Positions 1 to 6,400 of a DNA stretch of 18,995 nucleotides are shown here, in pieces. The translations under genes were made by a program, and so were the position numbers. Every line of letters begins with the position of its first letter. Positions within the stretch are counted from its first letter, which is position 1. Origin of the DNA: Thalassiosira profunda (taxonomy: Eukaryota; Bacillariophyta; Thalassiosirophyceae; Thalassiosirales; Thalassiosiraceae); the NCBI GenBank assembly GCA_036939355.1, contig JALLAP010000263.1:1-18995 (forward strand), in the 5' to 3' direction. The notes beneath the pieces were generated by a model. That model saw only the letters and a program-made list of their open reading frames with translations, did no database searches and was not told where the DNA came from.

Positions 1-135
1 GGCAATGGGGGTTGGCGTCGCGGAGGAGAGGGCGCTGCGGCGGAGGCAACGCCGAGGGCCGATCGATCGGATGTCGTGGGGATGAGAGGGGGGTCGCCGA
101 GCAGGTATGATAGCACGGCCTACAAGATAGGGTAG
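1..135 (+). CDS. Possible 3' end of a gene cut by the left edge (weak)
   Basis: Frame 1 is open from the window edge to a TAG at 133-135 and would encode a 44-residue Gly/Ala/Arg-rich tail ending in SRYDSTAYKIG. The other forward frames, and the reverse strand, also stay open for most of this GC-rich stretch, so openness alone proves little. It could equally be upstream sequence of the next gene, whose ATG is at 319. No family is recognised. Confidence 0.2.
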   Translation, partial: GNGGWRRGGEGAAAEATPRADRSDVVGMRGGSPSRYDSTAYKIG

Positions 136-318
136 ATACGTCTCGGATGGGTGTTGGAAGGTGGATGACCATGTCCGATGAGTTGCAATCGGACACACAC
201 TCACCACCTCACAGACGGACATCTCGGACATTTTACATCACCCTGCGGCGAGCGAGCCAGAGACGAGCGCCGCGCCGCGAGCCTCGCGCCTCTCCCATCC
301 TCTCCCGCCTCGACGACC

Positions 319-1032
319 ATGCGGGCTATTGCAGTCCTCTTAGCGGCAGCCATTGCGCTAATCGTCGATGCAGTGGATGCTTTGGTGCACCAGCCGTCGC
401 GAAATGCCATCAGGCATCACCTACCATCGATTGATGGCGGCCAACACCCAGCGTCGACATCGCGCAGAGATGCACTGAGGCATCACTCAGCCGATCTCGC
501 GTCGACATCACGCCGAAATGCACTGAGGCGCGCCTTCCTCGCTCCCATTGTCGTCGTATCTGCACAGCCAACCGTTGCTAATGCTCTGGAGCAGTGCGGG
601 AAGAAATCTCATAACTGCATCCGCACCACTTGGACAGCACCCTCCTCTCTGAGCGCTAGTGAGGTTGCGGGCACCATCAGGGATGCACTGAATTCGTATC
701 CCCAGGAAGGCCAGTCTGGCGTCGATTGCAACGGATGGAAGATTGTCAAAGACACATTGGATGCAGACGCAGGCATCATAACATTGGAGTTCAAATCATG
801 CGTTGGGCCGGCGGCACTTGCAATCAACCTCGGTCAGCCATTCATTGACGATCTGAAGCTTGAATTGGGAAAGGATGCAAAAGGGAACACTGCCGTGGAG
901 GTGAAGAGCTCGAGTAGGATGGGCTCTTCGGATCTGTTCGTAAATAGGAAAAGGCTGCAGTATTTGGGCAAGAAGCTGAAAGAGAAGGGCTGGACCGTGC
1001 CGGACCCCAAGTATGTGTACGAGATGATGTAA
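319..1032 (+). CDS. DUF1499 family protein, probably plastid (thylakoid lumen) targeted
   Basis: A 237-residue protein. The frame stays open upstream to 178, but I chose the ATG at 319 because it puts a hydrophobic signal peptide (residues 2-21) at the N-terminus. A basic Ser/Arg/His transit-like region (24-70) follows. Next comes a second hydrophobic stretch after a twin Arg (70-71), ending in an Ala-x-Ala site (ANA, 87-89). That layout fits complex-plastid import followed by transfer to the thylakoid lumen. The mature part matches the DUF1499 pattern: an N-terminal Cys-(x6)-Cys segment (93-100) and the C-terminal block VKSSSRMGSSDLFVNRKR (195-212). DUF1499 proteins have no firmly known biochemical role. 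The transit region contains a duplicated segment, described separately. The gene converges on its downstream neighbour with a 97-bp gap. The family call is fairly sure; lumen location is inferred. Confidence 0.82.
   Translation: MRAIAVLLAAAIALIVDAVDALVHQPSRNAIRHHLPSIDGGQHPASTSRRDALRHHSADLASTSRRNALRRAFLAPIVVVSAQPTVANALEQCGKKSHNCIRTTWTAPSSLSASEVAGTIRDALNSYPQEGQSGVDCNGWKIVKDTLDADAGIITLEFKSCVGPAALAINLGQPFIDDLKLELGKDAKGNTAVEVKSSSRMGSSDLFVNRKRLQYLGKKLKEKGWTVPDPKYVYEMM
451..534 (+). repeat. Imperfect direct repeat inside the transit region of the DUF1499 gene
   Basis: Two copies start at 451 and 499 (48-bp period), both beginning GCGTCGACATC and continuing to a shared TGCACTGAGGC. They encode ASTSRRDALRHH and ASTSRRNALRRA. 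A weaker third relative, SRNAIRHH, is encoded at about 396-419. The 48-bp period keeps the reading frame. Confidence 0.75.
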
Positions 1033-1129
1033 CGACTCCCTTTTGCTTCGGTCGTTGCAATATAAATGAACGCGCTACTGAAAAGTACATTCTGATCCCG
1101 ACTGCTGATGATAAACGGACACAAACCTC

Positions 1130-2341
1130 TCACGAGCTCTGGCTTCTCCCACTGCCGTGTTGTTTGTGCGTCTCCTTCATCTGTGCATGAGAAATGTGCT
1201 GTGCCTTCAGAATGCGTTGCTGGTGCCCTTGATGCGGAGCTTCCTCGATTGTTGCGTGTCGTTGCATCTCGCCCCCTCCTTCTTCCTCCGGCAAATCGTT
1301 GACTGTTCCCGCCCCCACAACTTCCCCCAACTCAGCATATCGATGCATCCTCATCGCCGGAGCTTCCTCGATCGCAGTGCCACCATCCCTCAACACCTCG
1401 TACGAACCATGCAACTCAAACCCCGGACGGGCCGACGTGCTGATGAATCTTACGATCGTACAAGGGACGTACTCGTCGTGTGCCACCTCGAGCCACGCGG
1501 ACGTTCTGGGGCCGTAGACGTGGTAGGTCTGGAATGCGCCCCGCTTTTGGTTCTCGATGAGAAGGCTGAGTTCAAATTTGACGAGGTTGAACGTGCCATC
1601 GGCGTTGACCGCCTGCACGATGCCTGGACGCAACGCCACCTTCCCTCCTTCTTCGTACTCGATGATTTCGATGTTGTCTCCCGGCTGGTACGAAGTCTTT
1701 GGCTTCTTCCGCAGCTTTCCTGCCTCCAAGTTCTTCATTGCCTGTTCGTGCCCGTATTTCAGACTCCCGCCCTCCGGCACGGGAGGGAGATGGCTCCTTG
1801 CCTTCGCCAGTTCTTCGAGTGCAAACGCCAAAGCAACCCTGAGCTCGGCATTGTCGCTCTTTTCTTTGTGCAGCGCGTTGAGCGCCTCCGCAGATCTCCG
1901 GGCGTAGCCGGACGTTGTCTGGGTCACCTCCTTGATAGCTTGATGATCATTATGGATTTGTTGCGCCATTGCGTCGTGCATCAATCGTTGCACCTCTTCC
2001 TCCTCGGCCACGTGCTGCCGCTCCCACGACAGCTCGATGTCCCGGTCTGACAGCTTGTGCCGCAGCTCCTCCAGTTCCTGCAGGTGTTCGCTCTCTCCCA
2101 CGCGTTCTTGCAATTGTCGAGTGAGCGTCATGACCGTATCGCTGAGATCCTTGACGTTGGCCCCAGAGTTGGAGCGGAGCGCTGCGAGGAGCAACGCCAC
2201 CGAGAAGAACGCGAGGACCGCCCCCCACCAACGAAAGTACCCGTCAACATCACCTCCTTTTCTTTTCGCGACGTCGTCGCCAGGAGACAGTTCGCGGGCG
2301 GCCAGAGGCACCTTGCCGCCGCCGCCGTTGGACTGAACCAT
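1130..2341 (-). CDS. Single-pass membrane protein with coiled coil and SH3-like C-terminal region (unknown)
   Basis: A 403-residue protein read from the ATG at 2341. The first 30 residues are hydrophilic. One hydrophobic membrane segment lies at about 36-56 (YFRWWGAVLAFFSVALLLAA). Residues 62-182 are charged, Leu-rich and heptad-like, so a long coiled coil is likely. Residues about 215-330 look like a compact beta-rich fold, with 'YQPGDNIEIIEYEEGG' followed by 'RPGIVQAVNADGTFNLV'. That resembles SH3/Tudor-type barrels, but I cannot assign a named family. The tail is His/Gln-rich and probably disordered. No signal peptide precedes the membrane segment, so it may act as a signal anchor in the endomembrane system or an organelle. 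It is transcribed divergently from PEX4 across 279 bp. I do not recognise the gene; the ORF is long and unbroken, so it is probably real. Confidence 0.7.
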   Translation of the reverse strand: MVQSNGGGGKVPLAARELSPGDDVAKRKGGDVDGYFRWWGAVLAFFSVALLLAALRSNSGANVKDLSDTVMTLTRQLQERVGESEHLQELEELRHKLSDRDIELSWERQHVAEEEEVQRLMHDAMAQQIHNDHQAIKEVTQTTSGYARRSAEALNALHKEKSDNAELRVALAFALEELAKARSHLPPVPEGGSLKYGHEQAMKNLEAGKLRKKPKTSYQPGDNIEIIEYEEGGKVALRPGIVQAVNADGTFNLVKFELSLLIENQKRGAFQTYHVYGPRTSAWLEVAHDEYVPCTIVRFISTSARPGFELHGSYEVLRDGGTAIEEAPAMRMHRYAELGEVVGAGTVNDLPEEEGGGEMQRHATIEEAPHQGHQQRILKAQHISHAQMKETHKQHGSGRSQSS

Positions 2342-2620
2342 TTCCCTGTGGGTCCAGCAGCGCCGGGGAGCCGCTGTAGGGGTTGGTGCACATCGGGCGG
2401 AGCCGCGGCCACGTACGAGGCTCTCGAGGCTGCGGAGAAATCAATCACGAATACGAGTGAACCTCCTTCCTTCCTCACCCTCTCCACCTTCACATTCACG
2501 CACCTTCACCTTCACTTTTTTGTTGCAACGTTGGACGCCGCCGCTTCCTTGCCCTCCCGCCTCGCCCGCCCCTCCTGCGCTGCTCTGCTGCAATTATTTT
2601 CACGTGCGGTGGACGCCAGT
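2342..2620. promoter_or_regulatory. Divergent promoter region between the coiled-coil gene and PEX4
   Basis: These 279 bp separate two start codons on opposite strands, so both promoters should lie here. Visible elements are a repeated ACCTTCAC-like run at about 2490-2516 and a CACGTG hexamer (E-box/G-box type) at 2601-2606, only 15 bp before the PEX4 ATG. No TATA box is obvious. The PEX4 frame stays open through this region, which I take to be chance in GC-rich DNA. Confidence 0.4.
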
Positions 2621-3157
2621 ATGATGCGCAACAACCTGGGGGCCGCGAAGCGCCTGCGGAAGGAATTGCAGGGCCTCGAGAAGGCCGCGCGGAGCGGCGA
2701 CGTCGACTCGGACATTCACCTTCGCCCCACGTCGCCCTCGTCCCTCCTGCACTGGACGGCGTTGATAAAAGGACCCATCGATACGCCCTACGAGGGCGGG
2801 GTGTTCAAGTTATCCATACGATGCGGGACGGATTATCCGTTGGCGCCGCCGACGATTGCATTCGAGACGAGGGTGTTCCATCCCAACGTCCACTTCGGGA
2901 AGGGCGACGTGTGTTTGGACATATTGAAGAAGGAGTGGAGTCCGGCGTGGGGGTTGCAGGCCGCGTGCCGGGCCGTGCTGGCATTATTGTCTGATCCGGA
3001 TGCCGATTCTCCGCTCAATTGCGATGCGGGGAACATGGTGAGGGCGGGGGATCAACTGGCGTATTGGACGACCGCGGAGATGTATTGCAAAGAGAATGCA
3101 TTTTTCATCGAGTGGCCGGACGAGGGGAAGGGTGTCAATGGTGGAGGTTCATCATGA
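2621..3157 (+). CDS. PEX4: Peroxin-4, peroxisomal ubiquitin-conjugating enzyme E2
   Basis: A 178-residue E2. In plants and fungi, PEX4 sits on the peroxisome surface, held by PEX22, and mono-ubiquitinates the import receptor PEX5 so that it can be recycled. The UBC fold covers about residues 5-165: 'WTALIKGPIDTPYEGGVF' (45-62), the HPN motif (87-89), and the active-site Cys98 in 'GDVCLDILKKEWSPAW'. The following 'DSPLNCDAGNMVRAGD' closely matches the plant PEX4 subgroup (Arabidopsis PEX4/UBC21 type), which separates it from general E2s. A short Gly-rich extension follows the fold. I chose the ATG at 2621 (a second ATG follows directly) because the long open frame before it has no E2 similarity. 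Length is near the family norm. No intron is evident. Confidence 0.92.
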   Translation: MMRNNLGAAKRLRKELQGLEKAARSGDVDSDIHLRPTSPSSLLHWTALIKGPIDTPYEGGVFKLSIRCGTDYPLAPPTIAFETRVFHPNVHFGKGDVCLDILKKEWSPAWGLQAACRAVLALLSDPDADSPLNCDAGNMVRAGDQLAYWTTAEMYCKENAFFIEWPDEGKGVNGGGSS

Positions 3158-3568
3158 CTTGACGCATTGGCAACCCAAATGTTGGGACAGGAGATATGTC
3201 TATTGCAAAAAGAGAGCGGGGGGCGAGCTAGTCCACCCAGCAGTGTTCTTCAGCGAAATGAACTACCAATATTCCACAGCCGAGGTGATTACGCCATGCG
3301 CTGAGCGTCTACTAAAGATAGCATCACAACTCCTATCATTCCGGGCATTTGCAAACATTTCTAACAGTTGGTCCGGCCGGGGGATGCCACAATTAGCTGC
3401 GCTTCGTATCAAAATTGGCATGACCCAGATGTGCACGTATCTCTGCCCCCTGCATCTTTGCTAGCTCTGTACATCTGAGAGCCGACACACACATTCCAGC
3501 CCGACAATTCCCTACGCAGTGTCTCTTCATTTTGGTGCACCTTCATCTCTGAGGTAATCTACCCCAAA
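3158..3568. other. Intergenic region between convergent genes
   Basis: This stretch lies between the PEX4 stop and the stop of the plastid Cys-rich gene and should hold both 3' UTRs and polyadenylation sites. A 122-codon open frame crosses it (3096-3464, +), but it overlaps the PEX4 end and has no recognisable content. I see no RNA gene or repeat here. Confidence 0.5.
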
Positions 3569-4197
3569 TCACGGATGAAGCTCCCACGGATTGAGGCCGG
3601 CATTCTCAATAAATTTCTCTGGCACGTCGCATGGCTCCTCATCTTCCGACAGCACGCAATCCTTGCAGAACTTCTGGACCTCGGCAGGCGCCATTTCGAA
3701 CATCTCCTCCCACACTTGGCAATTCCCGGTAGACACGCAGCGGTCCGCGCAGTACCTCGCGGGATCATCCCGCGCCATCCGCTTGTCTTTGCGCATCTGG
3801 ATCTTCTGCGCGGCGCCGGCGTTCTGCTGGAAGTCGCCGGGAGAGTTGAAGTCGAAGCCCTGGGGAATTGAGGGCTCCCGCCCCTTCCGTGCCTTCTCGT
3901 CCTGCTGGCGCCTCCAGAATTGCAAGTTCTTCAGCCGCTCCATTTCCTCGTCGATCCTGTGATCAGAAATTGCAACAGCAGGCACTGGGGTGAGTGATGA
4001 TACGCAGCAAGACAAGCCAATAGCTGATGCCTCAATCGTGACACTTCCACTCACATCTCAGCGATGTGATTCTCAAGGTGCAGGCGAGTTGTGGCACGCG
4101 ACGGAGGGGCGGGATGGACGAAGGACGAAATTTCCGGGACGCCGCCCAAAGCCGCGGTCGCGGCGAGCAAAGCGATGGCTCTTGCGTAGGGGTTCAT
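3569..4197 (-). CDS. Plastid-targeted six-cysteine protein of unknown function (two exons)
   Basis: Two exons, 4197-4055 and 3956-3569, flank a 98-bp intron (3957-4054) that starts GTGAGT and ends ACAG. Splicing keeps frame through a split Met codon and gives 176 residues. Residues 3-23 form a signal peptide, followed by 'EISSFVHPAPPSR'. The Ser-Ser-Phe junction and basic Pro/Ser stretch resemble the ASAFAP-type bipartite plastid signal of diatoms and relatives. The mature part begins with a charged helix (IDEEMERLKNLQFWRRQQDE), then a disordered linker, then a Cys block with Cys at 117, 121, 127, 145, 148 and 157 (C-x3-C-x5-C ... C-x2-C-x8-C) around 'GNCQVWEEMFEM'. The pattern could bind metal or form disulphides. 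I do not know a named function. The gene structure is well supported by the splice signals. Confidence 0.8.
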
Positions 4198-4537
4198 TGT
4201 CGAGACGATGGGGGTAGGAGGGGATGGGAGTGGAATTGCCGCCGATTTATGGTGCACGGCCGTCGGCTTGGGGCCACGTTGGGTGAGTGCAGGGGAAATT
4301 CTGTGAAAATCTTTGATGGCTGTATACAGAGTTCCTACGTAGGATGTCACGTAGGATGAGCAGCTGTCGAGCTTTCCTTTTTTCCTGCTCCTCTCCTTTC
4401 CTGCTCGCTCTCTTTCGCTCTTTGCACTGACATGACAGTACACCAATGCTCGAATTGAAGTGGCAGAGCTAAACTGCGGTAATCTGTCTTCTGCCCATCG
4501 CCCAATCCCCATTTGCAATTGCAGCAACCTTGCCCCC
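4198..4537 (-). promoter_or_regulatory. Upstream region of the plastid Cys-rich gene, with a tandem ACGT-core repeat
   Basis: These 340 bp lie between the downstream end of the small membrane-protein gene and the start of the plastid Cys-rich gene, both on the minus strand. They contain two copies of ACGTAGGATG (4337-4346 and 4349-4358, 12-bp period). The first overlaps the perfect palindrome CCTACGTAGG (4334-4343). On the transcribed strand a GA-rich tract follows at 4371-4425. ACGT cores are typical bZIP targets; whether they function here is inferred. No other gene is seen. Confidence 0.35.
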
Positions 4538-5044
4538 TCACGGAGGAAACTCTACTATCCGGCCAATGTCGTCCTCCGTTTCAACAACCCCGCCATCTCC
4601 TCTCGGCAGTCCTCTGTCAGTCTTGTGCAAATGCCTCGCCATGTGCACGAAGAATCGATTGGTGATTGCAAACACGATCAGCGCCCACAAAGCGATTGTA
4701 CATAGATTCTTCGTCCCCTCGTGGCAGTGGCCTCCGTCGCAGCATACGATGTCGTCCTCCTCTTCTTCGCATTGGACATTATTTGTTGATTGCATTTCAG
4801 GGTGCCGCACCTGATGTACGCGAGGATCTATTGTTGACTGCTCATTGTTGACATTCCTTTGCATATTGTTGCGTGCACTCCTATCTTCGTCGTACATCAA
4901 ACTTCTCCTCTGCACCAGAGGCTCCACTTCTTCCCGCGGATGCGCTGGTCGTTTCAGCCGCGACAGTATCAAGTTCTGGGCGTCTCTTTGTTGCCTCTGC
5001 TCGAGCCCCGACGCATTTTTGTTGCTCCGGAGAAATGTATCCAT
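4538..5044 (-). CDS. Small membrane protein with one C-terminal transmembrane helix (unknown)
   Basis: Reads from the ATG at 5044 as 168 residues. An in-frame ATG at 5140 would add 32 basic, low-complexity residues; I favour the inner start but cannot exclude the outer one. The N-terminal two thirds are hydrophilic and Arg/Gln/Asn-rich. An acidic run then leads to a Cys/His cluster (CEEEEDDIVCCDGGHCHEG) directly before one hydrophobic helix (LCTIALWALIVFAI), with about 36 residues after it. There is no signal peptide, so insertion as a signal anchor or tail-anchor-like protein is plausible. The Cys/His cluster next to the membrane could bind metal; this is speculation. No family is recognised. 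It lies upstream of, and in the same direction as, the plastid Cys-rich gene. Confidence 0.55.
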   Translation of the reverse strand: MDTFLRSNKNASGLEQRQQRDAQNLILSRLKRPAHPREEVEPLVQRRSLMYDEDRSARNNMQRNVNNEQSTIDPRVHQVRHPEMQSTNNVQCEEEEDDIVCCDGGHCHEGTKNLCTIALWALIVFAITNRFFVHMARHLHKTDRGLPRGDGGVVETEDDIGRIVEFPP

Positions 5045-5140
5045 GATGTGTTGTGTGTGCGATGGCAGCGACGACGGCCGCGCCCTCGCCACCCTCCTAT
5101 CCGGGGCGCCACGCCCCTCTGAAAATCCAGTCGGCCTCAT

Positions 5141-5752
5141 CGGATATCGAGGGTGTCAGATTTTCTGCCAGCGCCGGTGGTATTCGGGGTTGATGGCGCG
5201 GATGAGACAGCGGCGGACAGTCCGTAGAGGAAGCACCGAGCACCGCGGCACGAAGGATACCGACAAAAGTAACGGCTAGCAAATCGGGTTCCCATTCACA
5301 CAGCGGGCAGCCCGTTCGCCTCGTCTTCACCTCTCCGCCCCTCAAAGAGTTCAGCTGTGCATGGCCAAGATTGGCAGCGGCGACGTGTCGGTGAACCTTG
5401 AACGGCGAGATCGGCCTCCGCCCTCCTCCGCAAATCCCCTATTAGGGATAAGTAACTATTTTGGGAAAATTGTCACCATCAGAAAAGTATTAATTTGTTG
5501 GCCACCAATTTATTTGCATGTAGCTAAACAGCAGTGAACAGTGAAAAAAATCTGCGCCCTCCTCCTCCGTTCGACCACCGCTGCCTCCGTTCGCCGTGGG
5601 CCGACCGTTTGTCCCTCCAGGAATGAGCGCCTCTCACTCGCCGCCGGCAACGACGGCGCCTCTCTTGTAGCCGCTCACAATATATCAAGGTCGATCCTTC
5701 ACCGAGCACCTCCACATTCTTCTGAACCCGACGGTGCTCACAACACCACATC
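5141..5752. promoter_or_regulatory. Divergent promoter region with AT-rich core and possible TATA box
   Basis: About 610 bp separate two divergently read small membrane-protein genes. The middle (about 5440-5530) is clearly AT-richer than its surroundings and includes CCCCTATTAGGG and TATTAATTTG. On the + side, TATATCA at 5681-5687 lies about 70 bp before the ATG at 5753 and could be a TATA box. No coding region or RNA gene is convincing here. Confidence 0.35.
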
Positions 5753-6241
5753 ATGATGAAGTACCTGGCCCTCTTAGTTGTCGTCGCCTCCGCCCTCCAG
5801 CTGGCGGACGCGGCGGCCATCACCAGCGACGGCTTCCGGCTGCAACAAAGGACATCGCGCGTGCGAAAACTCTCCCAGGCGAATCAAGCGCCGGAGTCCG
5901 CCGAGGATACCGACCTGCGGCAATGGAAGGAGGATGACTACGAGGAGTTGATGAAGGTCATGTCGGGACAGAACAACCTCCGCCATCGGCAATTGCAGAA
6001 CGACAAGAACGACTACCAGAAGAAGCCCTACTACACCAAGCAGCAGGTGACCTGGCGGAGGTGGCAGAAGATCACGATGGCAACTCTGGGCACGGCGATG
6101 GTGTTCTTGGCAATCTATATTTGCGCGCTGAAGAAGGAATTGTCGTCGCTGACGCAATACATCCCGCTGGGGTACAAGCTGTTTCCTGATACTGAGCCGG
6201 GAGAGGAAGAAAGATATACGGATGGCGTCCAGATGAGTTAG
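5753..6241 (+). CDS. Small signal-peptide and single-TM protein of the secretory pathway (unknown)
   Basis: A 162-residue protein from the first of two tandem ATGs (5753 and 5756). Residues 3-20 form a clear signal peptide with an Ala-Asp-Ala site at 18-20. Residues 24-105 are hydrophilic and charged, the lumenal or extracellular part if it is type I. One membrane helix spans about 106-126 (ending MVFLAIYICAL), followed by a 36-residue acidic tail ending at TAG. Tyr/Trp/Lys-rich segments (KKPYYTKQQVTWRRW) precede the helix. No transit peptide is obvious, so ER, Golgi or plasma membrane is more likely than plastid. I do not recognise a family. The signal peptide and single-helix layout argue for a genuine gene. 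Confidence 0.65.
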   Translation: MMKYLALLVVVASALQLADAAAITSDGFRLQQRTSRVRKLSQANQAPESAEDTDLRQWKEDDYEELMKVMSGQNNLRHRQLQNDKNDYQKKPYYTKQQVTWRRWQKITMATLGTAMVFLAIYICALKKELSSLTQYIPLGYKLFPDTEPGEEERYTDGVQMS

Positions 6242-6400
6242 AGCATCTCTTGCCAACCAAAGAATAATGTGCACTAGATTGAGAAAAATATCGACGACTT
6301 CCTACTTCTACGCAGCATGTTTTGTGCAGTGTATCAGCTTGTTGTCCTACGCTAGCGACTACCTAATGAATTCAAAGTGTAACTGTCAGACTGAGGTGCA

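Noticed and set aside
77..102. MSRSSLGSTSSRSSLGSS-like or short direct repeats as a possible CRISPR or satellite array
   Set aside because: No regular repeat-spacer pattern exists anywhere in the window. The Ser-Arg duplication lies within the first transposase exon (about 18840-18905), not at the left edge, and is simple coding redundancy.
178..318. 47-residue N-terminal extension of the DUF1499 protein
   Set aside because: It would bury the signal peptide behind a His/Arg-rich stretch; the ATG at 319 puts the hydrophobic segment at the N-terminus as expected for a targeted protein.
1157..2050. 297-codon + strand open frame opposite the coiled-coil gene
   Set aside because: It has no recognisable domains, and the minus strand has a coherent membrane/coiled-coil design.
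2057..2620. 188-codon upstream extension of the PEX4 reading frame
   Set aside because: It overlaps the neighbouring coding region on the other strand and the shared promoter, has no E2 similarity, and PEX4 length is right from the ATG at 2621.
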